Shown here in pieces: positions 29,801-39,354 of a stretch of 64,000 nucleotides of DNA. The notes beneath the pieces were generated by a model. It had not been told where the DNA came from and did not search any database. It saw only the letters and a program-made list of their open reading frames with translations. The stretch spans positions 24,989-88,988 of the forward strand of contig DTUY01000088.1 in NCBI GenBank assembly GCA_012963885.1, given 5' to 3'. Made by a program: the position numbers and the translations under genes. The DNA is from Candidatus Poribacteria bacterium (GTDB lineage: Bacteria > Poribacteria > WGA-4E > UBA9662). Numbering within the stretch: position 1 is the first letter of the stretch; each line of letters begins with the position of its first letter.

Positions 29801-32800
29801 AGTCACTGCTATTGATAAATCTGGCAATGAATCGGCTATTGTTGAGGGTGCCATCTCCGCAGCGACACATTCGACTGCTAATGTTATTTTAGATTCCGAT
29901 GGATTGCTTCGTTTTCAGACAGCGCCGATCGGCCTCATTCATTACAATTCTCCCTCTTTCCGATGGAGTTCGTTTCGGTCTGAGACGAAGTACCGTTATC
30001 AATTGGATCAGCACTCGCCCCGGATCATAAACGCCACCAAACTTCTGCTCAGGGATCTAGCACCAGGTAGTCACCAATTGCGGGTCGAAACCCTAGACGG
30101 AAAGCAATCGGTAATCAGACGATTTTCTGTTTCTGATTCATTGCTTAGTGAAAACGAGCCCAACAATAATTCTGATCAAGCTAATAATCTGCCACTCAAC
30201 TGGGAAATTCGAGCTGATGCAGCTGATATCGATTTTTATCAGATTCAAGTAGAACATAAGGGGGTCTTAGACATCTATCTCGGTCGAAACATCTCCCCAT
30301 TAACAATCACTGTTTATCGAGGGCAGCAACCTATTGCCGTTGGTCAAGTCCAGCCGAACAAGTTAAGTCCTATCAGCATCGGCGTGTTGCCCGAATCCTA
30401 TCTAGTAGTTGTAGAGAATGATAGTCAAGCTGTTAGTCTCTACAGTTTAAGCACGCAGTTTACAATCAGCGAAGTGTGGGAAACTGAGCCCAATGATCAG
30501 GTTGCTTCCCCAATGCCAATTGACACTGTCATCAGAGGCTCTCAGACCAGACAAGGAGATCGGGATCTTCATCGGCTTCAGCTGAACCAAGCCGGTTTGC
30601 TGGTTGTCAACGTAACCAGTGAAGATGAGAACCCAAACATGGAACTCATTCTCAAAGATGAGACAGGTGTTGTTGGCCGATCCAAGGAATCTGTCATGAC
30701 TGCAGAGGTAAAAAGTGGAACATACTTTTTAGAGATTACTCCCGAAAGCGAATATCGTTTGATAGCCACACTTGTTGAGCGTGCCAATTTCTGGATTGAT
30801 GATGGAACCAAAAACCCACCCAGGAACCTGCTACGATCTGGCGATAGTCTAGTTGTTGATATCAGCTGGCATGGTGAAACCAGTTTTTCACTTGACGGGG
30901 TAACATCAGAGGTCGCACTAAAAAATCCCGCCAGCATCAAGATTCCTAACAATCTGGACATTTCGGATGTGTCAATTGGGGTTACACTGGTAAACAGCCG
31001 TCAAAACGCTATTCATTTTGAACTTTCACCGCCTCTTGAGATTCATACAACTACCCCAAATAGCATTCAAAACCTTGTAGCCTTTGATACGCCGGACGAC
31101 GCTGGAGGGAATGTTACGCTGTCATGGGCACGTCCTGGCGACCTAGCTAATCTAGCAGGATACAAAATCTACCTGTTTGATGAAGGTCCAGAAGAAGATC
31201 CATCAGCATCCAGGCTTGAATCTGAAGTAAATGATCCGTTAATAACCCAAATTAGCATTTCAACGGATGTTGATGACATTGATCTTTTTTTTGCTGTAAT
31301 CGCTGTGGATTTGTACGGCAACGAGTCTAAAATCACAGATTCATCAACCGATGGTCCAGTGCGATCCACCAATAACAAGATGCCACCGAACATTATTTCT
31401 GCCCGCCATAACGCAACTAAAACTTTGGTTAATGGTGACATTTTAAATGTCGAATTAACTGGTGATAGATCTAAGACTGCTAGTTTCTCAATTACAGGTG
31501 TTGTTGAAAACATAAAGTTGTTTGACGATGGCAAACATGACGATAAAGAAGCTAACGATGGTCATTATGCTGGGAGTTATCAGGTAAAACCGAAAGATCT
31601 TGCCATCAATACACTGGTTGAAGTGACATTGAATGACGGTAAAGGGAATCATGCGACTCAAGCTGTAGCACCTACGATATCTGTCGATGCAATACCACCG
31701 CGAATTAAAGAATTGGCTCATGATGCTAAAACGCCATTGAAAGCTGGAGATACCCTCAGTATCAGTTTACTTGCTGAATCGAATATAATCGTGAAGTTTG
31801 AAATTGTTGATAAGGACAGAATAGTAATTGACACCAATCGGTTTAGTCTCGTCCAAAACATTCAACTTGAAGACAACCAGAAACCGGATGGGGATAAAGC
31901 CTTTACAATGCCGATGATAGATTTCCGCTCATCATTGGTTATTCAAGAAGGGGATGATTTAACAGACGGACATGTACGGGCTACGGTGCAGAAACTTACT
32001 GGCAAGGCGATCATTTTGATGTCAACCACGGCGCTGACCGTCGATACAATTTCTCCGGACAAGGTTGCCGATCTGACTGCTGTTGATCGGCCGAGTGATC
32101 AAGGGTATGTTGTTCGTCTCTCTTGGCAGGCAAATCAAAATTCGGATTTTGACCACTACCGAATCTATCTGAGCAACACCCCAATTTCTCCCTATTCCCT
32201 AGAGTCAATCAAATTTTTAACTACTAAAACCGAATCTGAAATGGTTAAGGTCGAACAGAATAATGCTGATATTTACTTGGCTGTAACAGCAGTTGATGTA
32301 GCAGGTAACATCCAACAAGACCTGTCTATGGTAACAACGCAAGCGATTGATAATATTCCGCCGGTACCAGTACAGATTGTTCTAGCAACGGACAGTCCAA
32401 ACGATTTTGGAGGTCAGGTAACCTTAGCACTGCGATCGCCTAACTTCGAACCCGATTTTGCTGGTTACCGTGTCTACGTTTCAGGAGATAAGATTGCGGC
32501 AACTCAAGGGTTGAGACCTATTCTGACCATTCCTGATCGAAACCTGGTTAACATAGATGTACCGTCACCAAGTGATAAGCAACCCTATTTTTATGCCATT
32601 ACAGCTATCGATACCTCAGCCAACGAATCGCAACTTAACACCGGTTCTGTGACACTAGCTATTCAATCTGCTAACAACATCGGACGTGAGATAGAAAATC
32701 CTGTCCAGATTGTCAGTGGACCGATTGGTACTGTACGACGAAAAGCGGTCACTTTCCACCTTTTTAGTATGGCTGAGTCACCAATCGTATTTAGTTTGAA

Positions 32801-35800
32801 TAACCAACCGCTGAGAAGCGCTAGATTAAATCAGTTAACTTTCCACAATTTAAAGGTTGGTAGCCACACATTTTCAGCAAAATTGACTAATGATTCACGC
32901 ACCACAGTTCGCAATTTCACAATAGTACCAACTTTCACTGTAGAGATTGAGCCAAACAATTCTCCTTTTACTGCTACGCCTTTGACGAGTAACGGAATTA
33001 TGCTCGGGTCAACAAATGCTGAGCTTGATATTGATTGGTTTCAGGTAACGCTAAATAGGGAAACAAGCAGCCAACTCGATCTACATTTTGATCGGTCACA
33101 GGGAATTGGTCGAACCAATATAACTGTTCTATCATCAGATCTACAGGTTCTAAGCGAAATAGCGGCTGATCCATCGACACGCCAACGGATTCAGATAAGT
33201 CTTGGTATTGGATTTGGGACCGACGATCTGCTGATAAAAGTGCAAGCGTCAGGAGAGAATCCAGCTGCTACCTACAATCTGTCCATAGCAAAGATACGGA
33301 GATTACCAGTATCTATATTGGAAATTGAACCCAACGATACACTTGAAGTAACGCAATCTATTGACCTAGGCAATCAGGTTTTCGAAATTGTGGGGCGTGC
33401 GGATCGACCTCAGGACATTGATTATTTTGAACTTAATGTTCCTCTTCAGAAACTATTGACCATTAATTTCCAGTCTACTCCGAAAGCAACTGTACAGATA
33501 TTGTCGGAAAAAGAGCAAATTGGTCAACTTGATAGCAAAAACAAGAATTGGGAAACAATGCTAACAACCGGCAGATATAAACTGCGAGTAGCGAATGCAA
33601 ATGGTACTTATCGAATTGCCATCAAACCAAAAGAGGTCTTATTGGACAAATGGGAACTCGAACCCAACGGTGACATCAGATTTGCTACTTTAATCAAGTC
33701 CAATACGGTAGTCAACGGTTCGCTATCATTAACCGATCGAGATTGGTTCAAGCTAGTTACTAATGAGCGTGGTATTCTTAGTGTGGCGCTTTCTGGTGAA
33801 TCGATACAAGAGGCAAAATTGACTCTGCATTCTGTGGTTGGCGGAACAATCAAACCCAAGATTCTATCAGCCACCAACACCACTACTTTTTCAATCGATG
33901 CTTTTCCAGGTACCTATTACCTGAAGATCGAGGCCAACGCTTCGTTTAGCAAATACCAGCTGACGCCCGTTTTGGTTACCAAGGTTTCTCATAATGCCGT
34001 TGATCGGATTTTGGGAACAAACGAGACCCTAACTGTCCAGTTTGATTGGATTCCTGATCAGCAAGCTAACCTTCGGATCGTAAAAGCTGAACAGGTTATT
34101 GACATTCGTCCGATGACCCATCAGGGTAATGGTCACTATGTGAGTCAGCTAAAAATGACTGACAATCTGGCTGTCGTAAAAGGCAGTCTTATCGTCGATC
34201 TAGCCATATCAAACCATCCAGATCTTATCAACAGCTTTCTGATTGAAGATTCCATTCACATTGATACTCTACCACCTAAAATCGAGCGAATTTCCCATAA
34301 ATCTGTCAGGCCTAACGGCACAGTGCTGCCGGTTGGCCTCGACCAAAATTTGATTATTCGTATGGTTGGTGAAGCTAGATCAATGGCTAGGTTTCGCATT
34401 GAAGCCGACAACTTCTCTGTCATCGGAGAGATGTTCGATGATGGTAAACATGATGATCAGAAAATAGACGATGGGATCTATAGTGGCTTCTACACCGTTA
34501 GCCCGGGTGACAACGTTAGCCGAGGGAAACTCATTGGTCTCCTAAAAGATTCTGCAGATAACACTAGTCAATTAGTCAGTAACATGCCGGTTGTTCTTGA
34601 TACGGATCCTCCAGAAATTCAAAGCATTGCTTATACTGTCAAACGTCCGCAACAGGGATTTATTACCACCACTACGCTTCTAGCCGGAGATATTTTGACA
34701 ATTACGTTGACGGGAACCCCGAATTGCAAAGCCACTTTCCATCTAGATGATATGGCAAAAGATCTGTCGCTCTTTGATGATGGCACCCATAGCGACCTAA
34801 CACCAAATGATGGAATCTATACTAATTTTTATGTCGTACGGAAAGAGAACCAGACGAAGAGTGTTGCTGTCATTACCCAATTAACGGATTTAGCTGGCAA
34901 CGAAAACGAGCAGATACTTTCTGAGACACTGAATATTGATACCGACCCGCCAGAAATCAAGTCAATCAGACATAGCGCTGGCAGTATAGCCTTAGTACAA
35001 GGTGATAAACTTATCGTATATATGGAAGGCGAACCTGGCGGTACAGCCATATTTGACATCGGTTCCTTAAAAACCGATCTGCCGCTCTTCGACGATGGAT
35101 CCGGTGAGGACAGCGAACCGAATGACGGAACCTACACCGGCCTGTACCAGATTGTGGCTGGCGACTCTGTCCATAACGCCATGATATCTGCCAGACTCAT
35201 CGATCAAAATGGAAACAGCCAAATGATTCGTGCCGGTTCCCGTCTAACAATCGATGCTGTTCCACCAGATCCAATTAGAAATATCAAGGTGACTGATCAG
35301 CCTGATGATCAAGGTAATGTCTTGATCATCACTTGGGATCTGCTTGATCAAACAGACGATTTTGCCAGGTACCAGATATACCGCGAAACAGCGCCTATCC
35401 GATCAACGTTCAGTCTTATTCCTATCCCAATTAATCTGTTGTCGGCAAACCGAATCGAGGCAAAAGTGAACGTGCCGCGCAATAATTTCAACTATTACGT
35501 TGCTGTGACAGTGGTCGATCTGGCTGGAAACGAATCACTGACAGAAGAACGTCAGTCCATATTTGGACCGGTACAGGCGACTGATGATCTACCACCGCCA
35601 TCAGTCACCAATGTAACCGCCTCGGACAAACCGAGTGACAATGGCAAAACGTTGGTTGTCCACTGGGCGCCTGTCTTGGTAGAGGATTTTGCGCGTGTTG
35701 ACATCTATGTTGAGTCGAATCAGATTAAAAAAACCAATGACCTGAAACCGGTTTTGAGTATTACTGATCCAAATGTAATCGAAGCCGAGCTGACAATTGA

Positions 35801-36959
35801 GCTGGATAATACCAATTATTTTGTAGCTGTGATTGCGGCAGATGAAAACCAAAACAACTCGACAATAGGTACCGGCTCCATCGCTGGTCCGGTGCAAACT
35901 AAAGATGAAATTCCTCCTCTACCTGTTGTAGGTGTATCTGCTATCGATACCCTCTCTGATAATGGGAAGAGTCTCACCGTTTCCTGGACGCTGCTGGAGG
36001 AAGTTGATGTCTATCAGGTTTACCTTTCCCTCACGCCCATTGGCACTAAAGATATACGGGGACTGAAACCGGTCATCGTTAAAGATGACAAGGAAAGAGA
36101 AAAACAGATTGATACTCCGGCAGATGGAATTGATCTATTCGTGGCGGTAACGGCAGCTGATGTAGCCGGTAACAGATCTGAACTTGATGAAGCCAGCGTT
36201 GCTGGGCCAGTACAATCAGTATCTAACCTGATTGTACCCAATATTCCAACGACTATTACTGCCGGGTTTGATCCTAAAACACAAATTGCTGTACCCGCGA
36301 ATGAGGTCGGTAGCAGGACAACAGTCATTGATATCGTTCTGCCGACTGATGCAGACATCATTTCTCAGATCGAGGAAGCCAACTACTTTTTGGAACAAGC
36401 CCATATTGATGACACAACAGACATTGCACTTCAAAATACAACTCGGCAATTTATTCTCAATGGTGAAAAGGGTTCTTCGTTCCAAATTACAATGTCATAT
36501 GATGGGAGAGAAGTCCCTCAGGATGTTGAGAGTAAGCTACGTATTTTCAGCCTGAATCCTTACGGCCGAATTATACTGTGGGAGCTTGTCTCAGGATCTC
36601 AATTTATTGATTTTGAAAATAAGACCATTACTGCTAGTACGAATCGACTTTCCGTTTTTCGCATCGCGCGTTTACAACTGCCTAACAATCTTAACAATGT
36701 TGTTGTTCATCCCAATCCATTTAGACCCAACATCACGGAAAGCAAGGAAATAACTTTTGAGAAATTAACAGAAAACTCAATCATAGACATATTTACTTTG
36801 AACGGGGAGTTGGTGAAATCAGACATCGAAGGCAGGTCCGGTTACGCCATATGGGATGGTCGTAACGATGGTGGATCAGAGGTAGTGAGTGGACTGTATG
36901 TCTATTTGATCCGTAGTGACATCGATAAGGCTGTGGGTAAAATTCTGATTATTCGGTGA
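26853..36959 (+). CDS. giant secreted protein: PPC-like, anchor-X-like and fibronectin III modules in three super-repeats
   Basis: A 3,368-residue exported protein. Residues 1-23 are a signal peptide (core LFLSVLFLVLIPFFAYA). By eye it contains about eight PPC-like domains (E-x-E-P-N-N/D starts with a later D-x-D-W-F, near residues 105, 243, 372, 1097, 1209, 2028, 2153 and 2266). At least four acidic FDDGxHxD...NDGxY motifs (about 1555, 2526, 2639, 2744) mark choice-of-anchor-X-like domains. Eight fibronectin type III-like domains carry a D-x-P-x-D-x-G start (about 800, 905, 1400, 1732, 1832, 2802, 2912, 3016). Modules recur in the same order three times. Residues about 3280-3368 are a FlgD-like sorting tail (NPFRP, then IWDGRND and GLYVYLI). 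Probably a cell-surface or matrix protein. The frame is open for 10.1 kb without a break. Confidence 0.82.
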   Translation: MLGSKRLFLSVLFLVLIPFFAYAQQTPETRIISGVSGTVSHGDVVFMWMGQSTDRPILGYYYTLGNAEPVFTDATQVTFFDLFDGIYSFSISAIDIDGVIDPTPAFENFQVSRNVQLEVEFNGQSNFANYLQSGRILQGMSLNQHDDDWYKFDVSNVGAITVSLKRVGGTGLATAKIYQKIASDANKIAEFHIDQQNAQRQIMTIGVAEGSYFIQIQPGIVDFDFTGYTLAVSPNKLGDGVAWDVENNDTFADASPLKFPANQQLTLIGSQNSIGDLDWFTLQILRRQKLKVIFERLGASSQTMTYLYRSPVGNEVSRQVGLLEATTLNGHFAQLETYVAPGNYLFKIDNGTFQEAINYIVLLQLEEIGVGMITEFEPNNISPLLNPNSADRISLGKTLVGSSWNGNEDIDWFQISIPNLDRLDQSILHISFERSLGIGSTRLEVFSHSGIKVGELKISAQNDQSGQLSVPVNNRTLILRLTPTHESAMADYRLRPTLIKSARHLAEKALVLDEKLIVEVKLSQSVSAATFDLIGDFTSPSADFRTKNIPLIATESSGNDTALTGSYQMLLGDDATSVTVMVKLTDSDNRILNINLPNQIEIDTTVPEIKLLEHNGRGVLIAGDQLEVVLHGDVEDVEASVEIIDAETGFKAVKIPMKRIDNNWQAIYQVKPSDTIKNGIVVARLTDDAGNTATVQTQRQVNLIGKSPKIISADHDADLPLGLGQTLTVTMVATTNGTATFSINDPISMTGDGQGVYVGRYIVQEGDQLKDAKISIGFVDQSGQRVDIEVSKSLTIDGNLPESVRVLEAVDVPDDQGFRIYLKWEPSVDPTLSHYNVYLSDRPIREVGKPILGNLKTTSTVLSVPLNNVPFYIAITATDSVGNVSRISAESVVNRVKTIDNLPPNPVVLVSAIDTPDDAGKSVTVSWTHPSFDSDFHKYRIYASELSPTNSSAVLELQSEIFNVALTSVDVSTVIDNKDQFFLVTAIDKSGNESAIVEGAISAATHSTANVILDSDGLLRFQTAPIGLIHYNSPSFRWSSFRSETKYRYQLDQHSPRIINATKLLLRDLAPGSHQLRVETLDGKQSVIRRFSVSDSLLSENEPNNNSDQANNLPLNWEIRADAADIDFYQIQVEHKGVLDIYLGRNISPLTITVYRGQQPIAVGQVQPNKLSPISIGVLPESYLVVVENDSQAVSLYSLSTQFTISEVWETEPNDQVASPMPIDTVIRGSQTRQGDRDLHRLQLNQAGLLVVNVTSEDENPNMELILKDETGVVGRSKESVMTAEVKSGTYFLEITPESEYRLIATLVERANFWIDDGTKNPPRNLLRSGDSLVVDISWHGETSFSLDGVTSEVALKNPASIKIPNNLDISDVSIGVTLVNSRQNAIHFELSPPLEIHTTTPNSIQNLVAFDTPDDAGGNVTLSWARPGDLANLAGYKIYLFDEGPEEDPSASRLESEVNDPLITQISISTDVDDIDLFFAVIAVDLYGNESKITDSSTDGPVRSTNNKMPPNIISARHNATKTLVNGDILNVELTGDRSKTASFSITGVVENIKLFDDGKHDDKEANDGHYAGSYQVKPKDLAINTLVEVTLNDGKGNHATQAVAPTISVDAIPPRIKELAHDAKTPLKAGDTLSISLLAESNIIVKFEIVDKDRIVIDTNRFSLVQNIQLEDNQKPDGDKAFTMPMIDFRSSLVIQEGDDLTDGHVRATVQKLTGKAIILMSTTALTVDTISPDKVADLTAVDRPSDQGYVVRLSWQANQNSDFDHYRIYLSNTPISPYSLESIKFLTTKTESEMVKVEQNNADIYLAVTAVDVAGNIQQDLSMVTTQAIDNIPPVPVQIVLATDSPNDFGGQVTLALRSPNFEPDFAGYRVYVSGDKIAATQGLRPILTIPDRNLVNIDVPSPSDKQPYFYAITAIDTSANESQLNTGSVTLAIQSANNIGREIENPVQIVSGPIGTVRRKAVTFHLFSMAESPIVFSLNNQPLRSARLNQLTFHNLKVGSHTFSAKLTNDSRTTVRNFTIVPTFTVEIEPNNSPFTATPLTSNGIMLGSTNAELDIDWFQVTLNRETSSQLDLHFDRSQGIGRTNITVLSSDLQVLSEIAADPSTRQRIQISLGIGFGTDDLLIKVQASGENPAATYNLSIAKIRRLPVSILEIEPNDTLEVTQSIDLGNQVFEIVGRADRPQDIDYFELNVPLQKLLTINFQSTPKATVQILSEKEQIGQLDSKNKNWETMLTTGRYKLRVANANGTYRIAIKPKEVLLDKWELEPNGDIRFATLIKSNTVVNGSLSLTDRDWFKLVTNERGILSVALSGESIQEAKLTLHSVVGGTIKPKILSATNTTTFSIDAFPGTYYLKIEANASFSKYQLTPVLVTKVSHNAVDRILGTNETLTVQFDWIPDQQANLRIVKAEQVIDIRPMTHQGNGHYVSQLKMTDNLAVVKGSLIVDLAISNHPDLINSFLIEDSIHIDTLPPKIERISHKSVRPNGTVLPVGLDQNLIIRMVGEARSMARFRIEADNFSVIGEMFDDGKHDDQKIDDGIYSGFYTVSPGDNVSRGKLIGLLKDSADNTSQLVSNMPVVLDTDPPEIQSIAYTVKRPQQGFITTTTLLAGDILTITLTGTPNCKATFHLDDMAKDLSLFDDGTHSDLTPNDGIYTNFYVVRKENQTKSVAVITQLTDLAGNENEQILSETLNIDTDPPEIKSIRHSAGSIALVQGDKLIVYMEGEPGGTAIFDIGSLKTDLPLFDDGSGEDSEPNDGTYTGLYQIVAGDSVHNAMISARLIDQNGNSQMIRAGSRLTIDAVPPDPIRNIKVTDQPDDQGNVLIITWDLLDQTDDFARYQIYRETAPIRSTFSLIPIPINLLSANRIEAKVNVPRNNFNYYVAVTVVDLAGNESLTEERQSIFGPVQATDDLPPPSVTNVTASDKPSDNGKTLVVHWAPVLVEDFARVDIYVESNQIKKTNDLKPVLSITDPNVIEAELTIELDNTNYFVAVIAADENQNNSTIGTGSIAGPVQTKDEIPPLPVVGVSAIDTLSDNGKSLTVSWTLLEEVDVYQVYLSLTPIGTKDIRGLKPVIVKDDKEREKQIDTPADGIDLFVAVTAADVAGNRSELDEASVAGPVQSVSNLIVPNIPTTITAGFDPKTQIAVPANEVGSRTTVIDIVLPTDADIISQIEEANYFLEQAHIDDTTDIALQNTTRQFILNGEKGSSFQITMSYDGREVPQDVESKLRIFSLNPYGRIILWELVSGSQFIDFENKTITASTNRLSVFRIARLQLPNNLNNVVVHPNPFRPNITESKEITFEKLTENSIIDIFTLNGELVKSDIEGRSGYAIWDGRNDGGSEVVSGLYVYLIRSDIDKAVGKILIIR

Positions 36960-37046
36960 GAGATTCATCCTCCCTATCTTCATTGAGACGACATCAAGTA
37001 CTTCCAAACACGTTCTTAGGGATTCGGGTAGTAGCCTATTCTTTCT

Positions 37047-38618
37047 TCAAGGAACGGGGTTATAAGGATCTTCTTGCCCGGCTTTTTGGTACCAATAGCT
37101 AATGGTGTCATAAAGACAGTAATTCCCTTCTCCCCAGCGATTGACTTTGTACTTTTCTAATACACCTTCGAAGGACATGGTGAAAGGGACATTATCGCAA
37201 ATATGAAAGCGGTTGACCGAAGTATGACCATTGCCGTCAAAGGCTACATAAGGCTGACAGGCAAAAGCGCTATCGAAAGTTGGGAACGGAGGTTCGGCTG
37301 ACCAGGCATAACCGATATAATCTTCCGATCCTGTGCCAAAAGTAGAAGGGAATTTTTCTCCATCGACGAAGAATTTCTCGTCACCTTCTCCCCACCACCA
37401 ATCGATATTTTTCTCTCCCCAAGCTCCATACCATCAACTTTCAGCTGGCTGATCTGGTTCCTTCCAGCAATTCCACACGTGTAGATGCATTTCGCAAAAA
37501 CGTCCCTCTCCTCCAATAATCAAAAAAGGCCAATCGATATCCCTGCCATTTTGTTGAGATGATTCAAGCAAGGCGTCACGATGCCATTTGGCGTGAAACC
37601 GAAGCAGTTGGTTAGGATCCTGATACAATGGCACATGATGAAGTTGAAAATCCAACGTATAAGTTTTTTCCCCTTCATTTTTGAGCTCAATCTGTGCTTG
37701 ATTAAAAGGCATGTACCAATTGCTGTAGAAACCACCATCTGTCATGCCAACTGGGAGCGACCGAAAATGATTAATGCCAGGTACTGTGGCAAAAAAATCA
37801 CCTAAAGGGGACCAAACGCTGGGTTCTGTTTGACCATCCCATCTGACGCTGAATGTGATCTCTCGTAAAGCGTCCTGTTCGGTTGCACGATCTAAGTGCG
37901 GAACGACCTTGAGCCGATGAATAGCACGCGCTTCCTTGATTTCACAGACCTGAATGGTTTCGCCGGACGACAGATTAAGACTGAAGTTTTCAGTTATGCT
38001 GTCTTTTTTCTTAACAAATTGCCAACCTCTTTAGGACAGATATCGGTCTGCTTCAGCTAAAGCGATACACGTATTCCTGTCGAAAGTTCCATCAAATTTG
38101 GGCAAGATGGTATCTGTCGAGAAGGTAGTGTAGGTGAAATGATAGTATCTGCCCCAGCCCGAATCAAACACGACTTTACAGTGCTGATTGAAAGGGATTG
38201 GAATAAAACGGTTACGTCCTCGGGACAGTGTTGGCATGAGTTCCAGGAAGTTCATGGGCGGAATGTCGTGATTGAACCGTTCAAAAAAATCCCGAAAAGG
38301 TATATTCACCACCGGTTCCTGTTGATAATCTATAAAGATTCGAATATGTCCTGGTTCTGGCAATGCTGACCAGACTCTCCAAATGACGCCCGGACCCTCT
38401 TTTTCAAAGGCAACGATTTTGTCTCCCTCTTTGTATAGATAACCACTTCCATCTGAATTAGCATCCCAATCCTGATACTGCCCAGTTTCAGCATCGTACC
38501 GAGAACGGCAGTCATAGCTGGAAAAAGCACCCGATCTTTCTCCACTTGCTGGTGGTGTCGCCAAATATTCAAGATCGTAAAGTCTCTGGACCAAGTCTCT
38601 ATAGCTCAATATCTTCAC
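37047..38618 (-). pseudogene. GH172-family (DUF2961) glycosidase with two in-frame stop codons
   Basis: A DUF2961/GH172-like glycoside hydrolase, a family that includes fructofuranosidases and arabinofuranosidases. From a GTG at 38618 with AGAGGT seven bases before it, one frame runs 523 codons to a TGA at 37047-37049 and is interrupted only by TAA at 38031-38033 and TGA at 37434-37436. Family-like sequence continues through both: [10 protein letters not shown], stop, RGW; then later [20 protein letters not shown] and [12 protein letters not shown]. No frameshift is needed. The first stop replaces a codon that is probably CAA (Gln). No signal peptide is seen. Most likely a recently inactivated gene; readthrough is possible but unsupported. 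Confidence 0.8.
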
Positions 38619-38639
38619 TAATGATACCTCTTTATCTTT

Positions 38640-39060
38640 CTAAAATCTTATGTTATTAATAACGAACGACTCCACTCCGGCCAGATCAACAGAATACCCA
38701 AAAGTAGGCGTCAAATTTGCTTCAATGGCAATACAGCCTTGATGTCGTCCGATACCTTTCTGGACCTGTTATGAATCTCCAGCAGATACTAGCGATTGGC
38801 TTGCCCACCACGTGATCTCTAGTCAGCGAGAAAGGCTTCAGGTGTATTTCCCTCTGCATAAGTAGGGATCCCGCGTCATCATTGGAGATGATAATGCGGT
38901 GTTGACGATGGGTTGTTTTCTGATGACCAACGCCCATGTCTTAATGTTCCTGTTTCGGTATTTAATTTCCAAAATTTGTGGGGTAACCCTTGATGTCCAT
39001 AATAATACGCCAAAAACAACCTACAGTTGCGATCCGACGGTATCGAGGTTCAGTTGCTAA
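38640..39060 (-). pseudogene. heavily decayed coding remnant upstream of GH172
   Basis: Protein-like stretches appear on the minus strand in shifting frames: GHQGLPHKFWKLNTETGTLR, DPYLCRGKYT, then GRHQGCIAIEANLT running into PTFGYSVDLAGVESFVINN and a TAG at 38640-38642. Several stops and frame changes separate them. The last stretch ends 21 bases before the GH172 start, so this was probably the upstream gene of the same operon. I do not recognise the parent family. Confidence 0.35.
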
Positions 39061-39295
39061 TGATCGGTCTGAAGGAGTATCTAATTGAAATCTTTTAGAG
39101 ATTCTATATGATTTACAAACTAGGAGAAATTACCAATTATCGGATAAAACGTGTCAAGTTTATAGCAAAACAAAGTACGGAATAAACCGGAGATAAAAAG
39201 TTGAAACAGTTTTTCATGTAAATCTAGTTAGAACTAATGCTTTTGTTAATATCTTCCTATTATTTATCGGGGAATATACTCACCTATTTGGCCGA

Positions 39296-39323
39296 TTGAC
39301 AAATCCATAATTAGTAGTATAAT
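39296..39323 (+). promoter_or_regulatory. full-consensus promoter of the catabolic island
   Basis: TTGACA (39296-39301), 16-bp spacer, TATAAT (39318-39323): both hexamers are perfect. The predicted start near 39330 leaves about 25 bases to the ATG at 39355, including an AGAAGGAAAG ribosome-binding site. The 235 bases before it hold no gene I can support. Confidence 0.75.
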
Positions 39324-39354
39324 TGCATTCAACCTCAATTAGAAGGAAAGAAGA

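Noticed and set aside
37047..38618. Changed genetic code or selenocysteine to explain the in-frame stops
   Set aside because: One stop is TAA and the other TGA, and both codons end ordinary genes in this window. No selenocysteine-type hairpin was evident after the TGA.
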